Shown one piece after another: positions 21,170 to 31,021 of a stretch of 35,257 nt of DNA (position 1 is the stretch's first letter; each line of letters begins with the position of its first letter). The notes under the pieces are model-generated. The model saw only the letters and a program-made list of their open reading frames with translations. It did no database searches and was not told the origin of the DNA. The stretch comes from Methylocystaceae bacterium (lineage in GTDB: Bacteria; Pseudomonadota; Alphaproteobacteria; Rhizobiales; Beijerinckiaceae). Position numbers and translations under genes: made by a program. Where the stretch lies: assembly GCA_900299115.1 (NCBI GenBank), contig OMIO01000055.1, forward strand, positions 1 to 35,257. Direction: 5' to 3'.

Positions 21170-21182
21170 CGCCTTGCTTTAT

Positions 21183-21210
21183 CGCGGCGCACTCGCCGCG
21201 TTTTTCTTTT
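21183..21210 (+). terminator. Rho-independent terminator or rplU leader attenuator
   Basis: A perfect 7-bp GC-only stem (CGCGGCG / CGCCGCG, loop CACT) is followed by TTTTTCTTTT, a textbook intrinsic terminator. It lies 57 nt behind the L,D-transpeptidase-fold gene and 95 nt before rplU. It may simply end the upstream transcript, or, if the TTGACA box upstream drives rplU, act inside the rplU leader. Confidence 0.85.
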
Positions 21211-21304
21211 GCACAAGTATCTGAAAGATAAAGCTCACCCGGTTAACTGCCAAGAAGCCGACCGATGGGAACATCAGGTTTGGATCAGAACACAGGAAGA
21301 AACG

Positions 21305-21616
21305 ATGTTCGCAGTCATTAAAACCGGCGGTAAGCAATACAGCGTCACCGCCGGAGATATCATCACAGTCATGGCCCTAGATGGCGCCCCAGGGGATAGC
21401 GTCACTTTTAATGAAGTGCTGATGCTTGCTGGTGACGGCAACGCCAAAATTGGCGCGCCGATCATTCAAGGAGCCGTAGTAAAGGGCGAGATTGCTGAAC
21501 AGACGCGTAGCCCTAAAACAATCGCCTTCAAAAAACGACGCCGCCAAAACTCCAAGCGCAAGCGCGGTCACCGACAAGACTTGACGCGCGTGAAGATAAC
21601 TGCGGTCGAAGGTTAA
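21305..21616 (+). CDS. rplU: 50S ribosomal protein L21
   Basis: A 103-residue L21. It begins FAVIKTGGKQYSVTAGD and ends with KKRRRQNSKRKRGHRQDLTRVKI, the family's C-terminal rRNA-binding signature. The start is the ATG at 21305 with AGGAAGA immediately upstream; the frame runs 32 codons further back but that part does not resemble L21. It is followed by rpmA after 65 bp, the usual L21-L27 pair. Confidence 0.97.
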   Translation: MFAVIKTGGKQYSVTAGDIITVMALDGAPGDSVTFNEVLMLAGDGNAKIGAPIIQGAVVKGEIAEQTRSPKTIAFKKRRRQNSKRKRGHRQDLTRVKITAVEG

Positions 21617-21681
21617 TTGACGCATAAGATTTCTCAGTGTCGTATAGAGACGCGTAACTAGGATAGGCTCGGAGCGAAACA

Positions 21682-21948
21682 ATGGCTCACAAAAAAGCAG
21701 GCGGTTCATCCCGTAATGGCCGTGACTCAGAAGGCCGCCGTTTAGGGGTAAAAAAATTTGGTGGTGAAAATGTTGTTGGCGGCAATATCATCGTACGTCA
21801 ACGTGGCACTAAATGGCATCCTGGACGCAATGTCGGCATTGGCAAGGATCACACGCTTTTTGCTCTTATTGACGGCGTGGTAGAATTTAAGGCAAGCGGC
21901 GGTCGCTCTAGCGTCTCCGTCGTGCCCGTGACCGTGGCCGCTGAGTAA
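21682..21948 (+). CDS. rpmA: 50S ribosomal protein L27
   Basis: An 88-residue L27 starting [23 protein letters not shown], with the conserved basic segment [26 protein letters not shown]. The N-terminal tail that reaches the peptidyl-transferase centre starts directly at AHKK, without the cleaved extension seen in Firmicutes. It is cotranscribed with rplU. Confidence 0.98.
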   Translation: MAHKKAGGSSRNGRDSEGRRLGVKKFGGENVVGGNIIVRQRGTKWHPGRNVGIGKDHTLFALIDGVVEFKASGGRSSVSVVPVTVAAE

Positions 21949-23607
<1,659 letters not shown>

Positions 23608-24523
23608 AAACCAATAGTCTAAATAAGTCTCCGCAATGAGCGTCTCTGTGCAGATAGTGACCTTTCAAGTAAAAAAATCTGCTACAAAGCTCAACGCTCT
23701 TACTTCGAATAAGACATAAGACCGTTTTGCCGCAGGGACTGCAAGGATTATAGAAGCATCAACAGCACAACTGCTATCATTAGTTTTTTGCAGATTAAAA
23801 GCAAATACTTTCTAACGCAAAATAATCCGCCCACAATTACTCTAATTCATTTGCATAAGATCGCGCAAATCTTGCCGATCAGCTTCCACGCACCAAATAG
23901 ACATTTATGATTTATATTACCAAATTATGATTGAAGGCTATTTTATGATCGCCTCGCGGTAAAATCCGACTATTCTTTTCAATCATCGATTTAGTAATGC
24001 GAGCGTGTTAATAGACTTGATTGCTAAATAACGCAATAGTTTAGCTGTAATTACATATTATTGCAGAGAACTAAAAGAACGAGAGCTACATATGATATAT
24101 AAATCTCAGTCAATTCACTAATGCTTACTTATGAACATCAATAATATACCCCTGTTGTCAGCGACAAGATCCGTAGAATTATTGAAGCGACTTAGAATTT
24201 AAGCACTGATCCGAAAAAGGTAATTTTTATAAGACATCTTTCGACACTGCAGAATAAAGAATAGCAAGAACAAGCTGACAAGAAATTTAAGTATTCTATT
24301 CACTCCTGCGCAAATAAGATTGAAGAGTTAAGGAAAATATTTTAATAAAAACCTCAAAGATATAAGGACTCGAATACTCCAACGCTAGAGATCATCGGGC
24401 TGAAATCGCAGCCTATGACCCTAATGAAAAGCCAATGCTTCATTTATGAAAAAAATTAAATATCGCGATAAATGATCATGATCAGAGTATAAATTGTATA
24501 AAAATCATACCCAGTGGACGGTC
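23608..24523. other. 916-bp AT-rich region without a recognisable gene
   Basis: All frames are broken by frequent stops, and no tRNA, repeat array or terminator is evident. Short open stretches in two frames around 24250-24450 look protein-like (for instance a 27-codon stretch containing AEIAAYDPNEKPML) but lack starts and are interrupted, so a decayed gene is possible. I cannot name it. Confidence 0.5.
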
Positions 24524-25195
24524 TCATTTTCCATTCACGCGGGCAATGAGTAATCCATCCCAACCCTTTGAACCAACGGTCTGGAGCGCTGTAGCTTCAA
24601 CACGTGTATCAGCTGCAACAAAATCAAAAAGACGGCGCGCCCCCTGTGCGCCTTCATCACTGCTTTCGGGATCTGCCACGCCTCCAGCGCGAATGACATT
24701 ATCAACGCAGATAAGTGCGCCTGGTCGAGAAAACTCAACCGCATAATTAAAGTAATAGGCGTTATTTTCCTTATCAGCGTCAATAAAACAAAAATCAATC
24801 GGTCCATAATTCTCATCTTTAAGCTTAATTAGAACATCTCGAGCAGCTCCCAAACGTAGCTCAACACGTTCACTCAATCCTTCTCGCTCTAAATTTTCAC
24901 GCGCCACAGATAAATGCTTACGATCAACATCAATAGAGACAACTTTACCGTCCGGGCCTAACGCTCTAGCGAGCCAGATCGTCGAATATCCTCCCAAAGT
25001 GCCGATCTCTAAAATATGCCGCGCATCAACGAGGCAAGCCAATAACTGTAACAATTTGCCTAGAGGCGGAGACACGTCAATCGCTGGCAATCCTGCTCTT
25101 TGATTAAAGCGCAAAGTCTCTTCCTGAGCATCTTGCGCAGCCATCAACTTTCTTTTGATGAAGTCATCAACGACGCTCCATGACGCCTCGGTCAT
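24524..25195 (-). CDS. SAM-dependent O-methyltransferase (catechol/caffeoyl-CoA OMT type)
   Basis: A 223-residue class I methyltransferase of the O-methyltransferase family 3 (COMT/CCoAOMT-like). The SAM-binding glycine loop reads EIGTLGGYSTIWLAR at about residues 60-75; VVSIDVDRKHLSVAREN follows (acidic residue binding the SAM ribose). The metal-binding region IDFCFIDADKENNAYYF and CVDNVIRAGGVAD with the DN pair are typical for the Mg2+-dependent enzymes. The N-terminal helix and the GLPAIDVSPPLGKLLQLL segment also fit. The acceptor is unknown. A GGGGG stretch lies 8 nt before the ATG. The gene is isolated, with a gene-free region downstream. Confidence 0.9.
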   Translation of the reverse strand: MTEASWSVVDDFIKRKLMAAQDAQEETLRFNQRAGLPAIDVSPPLGKLLQLLACLVDARHILEIGTLGGYSTIWLARALGPDGKVVSIDVDRKHLSVARENLEREGLSERVELRLGAARDVLIKLKDENYGPIDFCFIDADKENNAYYFNYAVEFSRPGALICVDNVIRAGGVADPESSDEGAQGARRLFDFVAADTRVEATALQTVGSKGWDGLLIARVNGK

Positions 25196-25404
25196 TGCTT
25201 GCCCCCTGATTTCACTGCAATTCTAAAAGACATTCCAAAAAACATTGACCCGGACGGCGTTTCTATGTGATCTGGTCGCGGTCCTAATCCAATAAATTGG
25301 AAAGAGGCTCTATACGGCTTGATTTGCCGCATTAACTAAGCCTCAGGCAGTGCTGCGGCCAAAGATGCTGCTCATCATAGTAAAACATTAAGGGAGCACA
25401 ATAG

Positions 25405-25779
25405 ATGATCAAGCTTGCAATAACGACGACCCTAGCGGCAGCGCTTATGACTACTAGCGCTTTAGCAGCTACTTGGAGCGTTACAGAACAATCCGCATCA
25501 GGCATAAAATACGCCTCAGGCACATGGAATATCAGCAATGAAGGCGACAAAGTCACAGGCAAGGCTGATCTTCAGCTCGATAACGGCTCTGTTTTGACAT
25601 ACAAGCTCGATGGATCGAATGCAGGGGGCGTTTACACAGTTAACCTTGTCGGACGCGACGATGGTAAAAAGAATTGTGTTTGGACTGGAAAGGCTGCAGA
25701 TGGCCTCGGCGGGAAAGTTTTCTCAGGTGAAGCTGTTTGCGAAGGCACAAAAATGACTATTCGCGGCGGCTTACAATAA
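25405..25779 (+). CDS. Small secreted protein of unknown function
   Basis: A 124-residue protein with a clear Sec signal peptide (MIKLAITTTLAAALMTTSALA, cleavage after ALA near residue 21). The mature part is about 100 residues, Gly/Asp/Lys-rich, with repeated β-strand-like segments (YASGTWNISNEGDKVTGKADLQ, LTYKLDGSN) and two cysteines (about residues 92 and 112) likely to form a disulfide. I do not recognise a catalytic motif. AGGGAG precedes the ATG by about 8 nt, and a perfect terminator follows, so it is a single-gene transcript. Probably a small periplasmic β-rich protein. Confidence 0.75.
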   Translation: MIKLAITTTLAAALMTTSALAATWSVTEQSASGIKYASGTWNISNEGDKVTGKADLQLDNGSVLTYKLDGSNAGGVYTVNLVGRDDGKKNCVWTGKAADGLGGKVFSGEAVCEGTKMTIRGGLQ

Positions 25780-25800
25780 ATCTTCACATCCTAATTGGAA

Positions 25801-25827
25801 ACGCCGGCATATTGCCGGCGTTTTTTT
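25801..25827 (+). terminator. Rho-independent terminator of the small secreted protein gene
   Basis: A perfect 9-bp stem ACGCCGGCA / TGCCGGCGT with loop TAT runs into seven T. On the minus strand the hairpin is followed only by a short T stretch, so it may also weakly terminate the converging pepF transcript. Confidence 0.93.
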
Positions 25828-25832
25828 GTAAT

Positions 25833-27680
25833 TTAAGCCTCTTCCATTTTCTCCAGCTCAGAAATGAATCCTTCGATCATTTCTAGGCCAATATTCCAAA
25901 AAGAAGCCTCACGCGCATCCAATCCAAAGGGCGCTAGCAATTCATTATATGGCTTAGCTCCTCCAGCCTCTAATAAAGAGAAGTATCGATCAACAAACCC
26001 TTCATGTGCAGTGGCGTAAACGCCATAAAGAGAGTTTACTAAACAATCGCCAAAAGCATAAGCATATACGTAGAAGGGTGAATGAATAAAATGAGGAATA
26101 TAAGTCCAAAAAGTCTCATATCCGGGCCCAAGTCTTATTGATGGTCCCAGGCTAGCGCCCTGAACGCTCATCCATAATTCACAAATCCTATCAGATGTTA
26201 GCTCCCCCTGACGTCTTTCATTATGCACCTTACGTTCAAAGGCGTAGAAAGCCATTTGCCTGACAACTGTATTCAACATATCTTCAACTTTAGACGCTAA
26301 TAGCGCTCGCCGCTGCATTTTATCGGCGGTCTTAGCCAGTAACGCGCGAAAGGTGAGCATTTCCCCAAAGACTGAAGCTGTTTCAGCAAGCGTTAAAGGC
26401 GTAGGCGCCATTAACGCGCCTTGCCGGGCAGCCAGCACCTGATGTACGCCGTGACCAAGTTCATGCGCTAAAGTCATCACATCTCGCGTTTTCCCTTGAT
26501 AATTCAGCAAGACATATGGATGCGCCGAAGGAACTGTTGGATGCGAGAAAGCCCCAGGAGATTTACCAGGGCGCACTGGCGCGTCGATCCATTTACGTTC
26601 AAAAAAATTTGATGCAATTTCCGCCATACGTGGCGAGAAGCTATCATAAGCTTCCAAAACAAGATCGCGCGCCTCTGACCAACTATAGTTTTTACTTGGA
26701 ACCGAAGGCAAAGGGGCGCCACGATCCCAGTAATCCAGCTTATCTTTTCCCAACCATTTAGCTTTTAATTTATAATAACGATGCGACAATCGTGGTTGAG
26801 ATTCCTCAACTGCCTTCGCAAGAGCCTCTACGACATTACGCTCAACTCGATTCGAGAGATGCCGGGCATCTGCAACGTCCTCAAATCCTCGCCAACGGTC
26901 AGATATTTCCTTATCTTTGGCTAAAGTATTGGTAATGAGAGTGAATATACTCAAATTTGCTTTAAACGTTTTTCCGATTTCTACTGCTGCGTCACGACGC
27001 TTTCCTTCATCAGAATCTTGCATCAAATTTAGCGCGGGTTCAATGGCTAACTCTACGCCTGAAATATTGAACCTTAATGAGGCGATTGTCTCATCAAATA
27101 ATCGATTCCAAGCAGCTGCGCCGGAGATGTATTTCTCATGAAATAATGCCTCGAGTTTTTCGTCAAGCTCATGAGGCTTTTCTTTACGAATATCTTCTAA
27201 CCAAGGCTTCCAGCGAGACGAGGGACCTGACTGAGAGACCTTCATCAAATCAGCATTGTCTAGTCTATTAAGCTCAAGTTGAAAGAATATAAGTTGAGCT
27301 GATGCATTCGTAACTTTCTCTTGTATATCTCCGTAAAATTTTATCCGCTGAGGATCCGTTGTGTCTGCGCTATAGAGTAGACCAGCGTATGACATTAACC
27401 TTCCCAACAAATCTTGTAGATTTTCGTATTTTTCTAAAGCTACGCCAAATTGAATACTCGCTTGCGCATCAGTGATAAGCTCACAAAGTTTACCGCGGTA
27501 TTCTTTGTTAAATTTCTCAACTTCAGTCACTAGCCGGGTTAAATCCTTCTGCAACTCAAGCGCGTTAGGTCCCTCATAGAGGTCAGAGAGATTCCATTCA
27601 GGAAGAAGGTCAGCATCTGAAGTGGCTAGATTTACCGATGCGACATGCTGTGAAGCGACAATTTTCATGTTTAGAAGCAT
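25833..27680 (-). CDS. pepF: Oligoendopeptidase F (M3 family metallopeptidase)
   Basis: A 615-residue M3B zinc endopeptidase that cleaves short peptides in the cytoplasm. The N-terminal region starts with the family-like LPEWNLSDLYEGPNA, and the zinc site HELGH lies at about residues 406-410 in MTLAHELGHGVHQVLA, followed by the third ligand region in LAETASVFGEMLTF. The C-terminal helical part includes QMAFYAFERKVHNERRQGELT and GYETFWTYIPHFIHSPFYVYAYAFG, both highly characteristic. Length matches the alphaproteobacterial group (~610-620 residues). Two starts are possible: the ATG at 27680, or the one four codons later giving MKIVAS. The gene is divergent from the NtrC-like regulator. Confidence 0.95.
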   Translation of the reverse strand: MLLNMKIVASQHVASVNLATSDADLLPEWNLSDLYEGPNALELQKDLTRLVTEVEKFNKEYRGKLCELITDAQASIQFGVALEKYENLQDLLGRLMSYAGLLYSADTTDPQRIKFYGDIQEKVTNASAQLIFFQLELNRLDNADLMKVSQSGPSSRWKPWLEDIRKEKPHELDEKLEALFHEKYISGAAAWNRLFDETIASLRFNISGVELAIEPALNLMQDSDEGKRRDAAVEIGKTFKANLSIFTLITNTLAKDKEISDRWRGFEDVADARHLSNRVERNVVEALAKAVEESQPRLSHRYYKLKAKWLGKDKLDYWDRGAPLPSVPSKNYSWSEARDLVLEAYDSFSPRMAEIASNFFERKWIDAPVRPGKSPGAFSHPTVPSAHPYVLLNYQGKTRDVMTLAHELGHGVHQVLAARQGALMAPTPLTLAETASVFGEMLTFRALLAKTADKMQRRALLASKVEDMLNTVVRQMAFYAFERKVHNERRQGELTSDRICELWMSVQGASLGPSIRLGPGYETFWTYIPHFIHSPFYVYAYAFGDCLVNSLYGVYATAHEGFVDRYFSLLEAGGAKPYNELLAPFGLDAREASFWNIGLEMIEGFISELEKMEEA

Positions 27681-27893
27681 CCCTTAAAATTATTCTTAGG
27701 TTTTCAGCCCGAGAAATCTCTTGAATCTATAAGCTGTTCATATGGGAGGCGTCATTTGGCGATCAACCGCCAGGACTGCGTCACGATATATTCTAAATGC
27801 ATAAGAATGCATTAACCCTGTTTCGAAATGATACGACTCAGCCTATTATGCAGATGTGAACGCCTTAAACCAATATCGAACCTCAGGAATGAA

Positions 27894-29387
27894 ATGCCGC
27901 CCCTCATCCTCGTTGCTGATCATGACGCTAGCCAACGCCGGCACCTTGCTGAGAGTATTCAAAAATTTGGTTATGATGTTGAAACTACAGAAGAAACAAG
28001 TAAAGCTCTGGCCCGCTTACAGCGCAAGGCTGCGCCGACGATTTCATTCATAGTCCTTGATCTCACGGGCCCCACAATAGAAAACACCCCTCTTAAAAAG
28101 ATCTTGGCCTCATCTCATCAAACGCCGGTTATTGTAGCAACGCCTCATGGACCTTTGGATGCAGTAATTTCAGCAATCAAGGCCGGGGCTCATGACTTCC
28201 TTGTGAAACCAGTCGCAACCGAGCGGTTACTCGTTTCCATAAAAAACGCGTTAGAGCAGCACGCCTTAAAGCAGAAGATTCAGCACCTTCATCATCATCA
28301 AAAGAACGCCTTACAATTTCAAGATCTCATAGCCTGTAGTGAGAATACAGCTCGCGCCATGCGGCTTGCCGAACGCGCCGCAAGTTCAAACATCCCCGTC
28401 ATGATTGAAGGTGAGTCTGGCGTTGGCAAAGAACAAATTGCGCGCGCCATTCACAACGCATCCGATCGCAAGGGAAAAGCTTTTGTATCATTTAACTGTG
28501 CGAGCCTGACAGAGGAGACGCTAGAAAATAAGCTATTTGGACGAGAAAAAAGTCCAGAAAATCGTAAGGCAGATAAACATACAAGCAAAATAGTTGAAGC
28601 AAACAACGGTACTTTATATTTAGCGGAAATTGGTAAATTATCGCTTCCACTTCAGTTGAAATTACTTCGCGTTCTTCAGGAGGGCGAAATTGAACCGATT
28701 GGCGCGAGACGGCCTACCCGCATTGATATTCGTCTTATCTGCTCAACTCAAAGTAATATTCTTGACCTTGTCAAAATCGGCAGGTTTCGTGAAGATCTTT
28801 TTTATCGCCTAAATGTATTCCCCATTATGCTACCTCCCCTTCGCGCGCGCAAAAATGAAATTCCTGACCTAGCTAGAAAATTTATGTCTAAATTTTCGAC
28901 TGAAGAGGGTCGCAAAGTCAATCAAATATCTAATCAAGCGCTTGATTTGCTCATGAAATATGAATGGCCGGGTAATATTCGTCAGCTTGAAAACGCTATC
29001 TATCGCGCAGTAATCCTTGCTGAAAGTGAAGAATTAGACGTAACAGAATTTCCTCAAATCGCAGCAGGGGTTGAGGATTTTGAAGTTCTAATCCCTCCAA
29101 CTCCTGTCATAAAGCCACATACGTCAGAGGAAGAGGCAGTCACGCCACTCACTATCCGAGACCCTAATGTCTTGCCCTTAATTGGCGCAAACGGCGAGGT
29201 AAGAAACCTCGCGGATATCGAAGAAAATACAATTCGTTTCGCCCTCTACCATTATCATGGACAAATGTCAGAGATCGCACGGCGTTTAGGTATCGGACGC
29301 TCCACACTCTATCGAAAATTAAAGGAATATGGCATTGATGAACAAGACGCAGATATTTTCACGCCCAACAGTAGCCTTGTCGCTTAA
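27894..29387 (+). CDS. NtrC-family response regulator with altered GAFTGA loop and Walker B
   Basis: A 497-residue protein with three domains. The receiver (1-123) keeps phospho-acceptor D56, T83 and K105, but the acidic pocket reads ADHD, so one of the usual paired aspartates is His. The AAA+ domain (about 142-370) has Walker A GESGVGKE (173-180) and the region FREDLFYRLNVFP with its arginine. Where bacterial enhancer-binding proteins carry GAFTGA, residues 220-225 read SPENRK with no gap, and the Walker B pair DE is AE (244-245). A Fis-type helix-turn-helix closes the protein (SEIARRLGIGRSTLYRKL). Without GAFTGA it should not remodel sigma-54 holoenzyme, and loss of the Walker B Asp predicts weak ATP hydrolysis. 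It may work as a DNA-binding regulator with sigma-70, as known for some NtrC-family proteins lacking GAFTGA. The start at 27894 has AGGA upstream; the frame extends to 27828. No histidine kinase gene is adjacent. Confidence 0.88.
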   Translation: MPPLILVADHDASQRRHLAESIQKFGYDVETTEETSKALARLQRKAAPTISFIVLDLTGPTIENTPLKKILASSHQTPVIVATPHGPLDAVISAIKAGAHDFLVKPVATERLLVSIKNALEQHALKQKIQHLHHHQKNALQFQDLIACSENTARAMRLAERAASSNIPVMIEGESGVGKEQIARAIHNASDRKGKAFVSFNCASLTEETLENKLFGREKSPENRKADKHTSKIVEANNGTLYLAEIGKLSLPLQLKLLRVLQEGEIEPIGARRPTRIDIRLICSTQSNILDLVKIGRFREDLFYRLNVFPIMLPPLRARKNEIPDLARKFMSKFSTEEGRKVNQISNQALDLLMKYEWPGNIRQLENAIYRAVILAESEELDVTEFPQIAAGVEDFEVLIPPTPVIKPHTSEEEAVTPLTIRDPNVLPLIGANGEVRNLADIEENTIRFALYHYHGQMSEIARRLGIGRSTLYRKLKEYGIDEQDADIFTPNSSLVA

Positions 29388-29429
29388 AATCAAAAAGTAA
29401 ATAATTTAACTTAATAAGGCGATCACACT

Positions 29430-29909
29430 TTGACTCAATTTTATAATTTTCATGCAAAGACCATCGACGGGAAAAATCTGTCTCTTGATATATGTAAGGG
29501 CAAGGTTGTCTTAATCGTTAATGTAGCAAGTCGCTGCGGATTTACGCCACAATACCGTGGACTAGAGGATCTCTATCGCAAATATTCTACTCGAGGCTTA
29601 ACTATCCTCGGTTTTCCTTGCAACCAATTCGGCTCACAAGAACCTGGCAACGAGGAAGAAATAGCAACATTCTGTAAATCAACCTACGACGTATCGTTCC
29701 CCATGTTCGCCAAGATTGATGTGAACGGCCCAAAAGCCCACCCCATCTATGAGTTTCTAAAACATTCGGCTCCAGGAATTCTTGGTTCAACCGCCATTAA
29801 ATGGAATTTTACTAAATTTTTAATTGATCGAGAAGGCAACGTAAAAAACCGTTTTGCTCCGACAGATGCGCCTAAGGCATTAGAAAATGAAATAGAGGCG
29901 CTTCTTTGA
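29430..29909 (+). CDS. Glutathione peroxidase (thioredoxin-fold GPx)
   Basis: A 159-residue GPx-type peroxidase that reduces hydrogen and organic peroxides with thiol donors. The active-site segment [12 protein letters not shown] places the peroxidatic residue, a cysteine rather than selenocysteine, at C36. The conserved Gln is in [12 protein letters not shown] and the Trp in [11 protein letters not shown], completing the catalytic set. The Cys in FPCNQF is typical of the non-selenium enzymes. It starts with TTG (29430), with AAGG about 10 nt upstream. The stop overlaps the start of the next gene by four bases. Confidence 0.93.
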   Translation: MTQFYNFHAKTIDGKNLSLDICKGKVVLIVNVASRCGFTPQYRGLEDLYRKYSTRGLTILGFPCNQFGSQEPGNEEEIATFCKSTYDVSFPMFAKIDVNGPKAHPIYEFLKHSAPGILGSTAIKWNFTKFLIDREGNVKNRFAPTDAPKALENEIEALL

Positions 29910-30205
29910 GCAAGCACAAAATAATCTTAAAAAAACAACATGAACCGGAGGCTTTGAAGTTTCAAGTTATCATTAAAGAGGTGAACGGGACAACAACGCA
30001 TATTATAACAATCAATAATAATTTTTTAGATTTACTATCAAAAAATCATAGTCATGAAGAAATTGTGATTGCCGTGTTTCATTTCTTACTAGACCGCGAG
30101 CCAAAAGAGAAAATTCTGAAAAACTTCGATATCAGCATAATCCTAAATTACTTTCCAAACTTTCTTAGTGAAATTTCTTCATATCTATCCAACACAAAAA
30201 ACTAA
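29906..30205 (+). CDS. Conserved-looking small protein coupled to glutathione peroxidase
   Basis: A 99-residue protein starting with TTG inside the last codons of the peroxidase gene (TTGA overlap), with GAGG about 8 nt upstream, so it is probably translated by coupling. I see no named domain. It begins with a charged segment ([21 protein letters not shown]), has an [18 protein letters not shown] stretch, and a helical part [21 protein letters not shown] followed by [13 protein letters not shown]. No membrane segment or signal peptide. The combination with GPx suggests a redox or stress setting, but this is position only. Confidence 0.6.
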   Translation: MSKHKIILKKQHEPEALKFQVIIKEVNGTTTHIITINNNFLDLLSKNHSHEEIVIAVFHFLLDREPKEKILKNFDISIILNYFPNFLSEISSYLSNTKN

Positions 30206-30217
30206 ATATCTAATTAT

Positions 30218-30835
30218 TCATTGCGTCACTATTTTTTCTTCATCCGGCGCATCTTTTAGTTTTAACCAAATGTTTGGATTGCTTTCTGATTGTCGTTTAA
30301 TAAAATGATAATCAGCTTTTGACCATGGAAGCATTTCATCAGACAGATTATCCAGAACAAAATCGCCTCGATCCGTTCGAACCATCAATATAGCATGCCC
30401 CTCTCCTTTTCGATTACGCACAATAGTGATCAATAAAGATGGCGCCGGAAAATCTTCTTCAAGAAGCATTCGACGCTTTAAAAGCACGTAGTCTTCGCAA
30501 TCGCCTTCCCCATTATCGGGATAGCTCCACAGATCTTCTACGCCCCATTGTCTTTGATCAGATCGTGGTTGAATAGCGCTATTCACCCACCGATTTACTC
30601 GATTAATGATTGCGATCGATTTCGATGAGAGGTGAATATGAGTGAGACGCGTGTTTTGTTGCAGGCAGTCTTTAGGCTCATTTCGGCAAAATTTTAGCCA
30701 ACCCATTGGAATAGTCGTTTGTGTTTGAGCGTCTGCGGGAGAGGAATCCGGCGGTGTCGCCGCCATCAAATAAGCAACTGTCGCAAGACTTGCAAAAAGC
30801 GATCCTGCAAGGACGTTTCGGAACACGCTATACAA
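30218..30835 (-). CDS. BTLCP family transglutaminase-like cysteine peptidase
   Basis: A 205-residue exported protein. Residues about 8-26 are a signal peptide or anchor. The rest matches the bacterial transglutaminase-like cysteine proteinases (BTLCP, peptidase family C93), with catalytic Cys113 in GEGDCEDYVLLK, His147 in GEGHAILMVR and Asp162 in FVLDNLSDEMLPW. The conserved segment NRVNRWVNSAIQP precedes the Cys. The known relative LapG cleaves a surface adhesin in the periplasm; whether this one has a similar target is not shown here. The start codon is TTG, with GAGG 9 nt upstream. It is transcribed away from the ATP-grasp operon and shares a 186-bp intergenic region with it. Confidence 0.88.
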   Translation of the reverse strand: MYSVFRNVLAGSLFASLATVAYLMAATPPDSSPADAQTQTTIPMGWLKFCRNEPKDCLQQNTRLTHIHLSSKSIAIINRVNRWVNSAIQPRSDQRQWGVEDLWSYPDNGEGDCEDYVLLKRRMLLEEDFPAPSLLITIVRNRKGEGHAILMVRTDRGDFVLDNLSDEMLPWSKADYHFIKRQSESNPNIWLKLKDAPDEEKIVTQ

Positions 30836-30955
30836 TTTCTCATTCCTCTAACGGCCCTATCCGCTCTAAGATTAATGTCAGAACTTAAATAAAGCGTTGC
30901 CATCTAAATCAGATCCTGGCTTGATTTTTGCCTGTAGCTCCTCAACCCAACGACA

Positions 30956-30991
30956 CCCTCATAAAAATCGCATCATTGTCGATTATGAGGG
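30956..30991. promoter_or_regulatory. 9-bp inverted repeat in the divergent region before the ATP-grasp operon
   Basis: CCCTCATAA (30956-30964) and TTATGAGGG (30983-30991) are perfect inverted copies separated by 18 bp, with an inner TCG/CGA pair. The repeat ends 30 bp before the ATP-grasp ATG. There is no T-run, so an operator or a leader hairpin is more likely than a terminator. Confidence 0.4.
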
Positions 30992-31021
30992 CCATATGAA
31001 TATAAACAGGCGGTTGCTACG

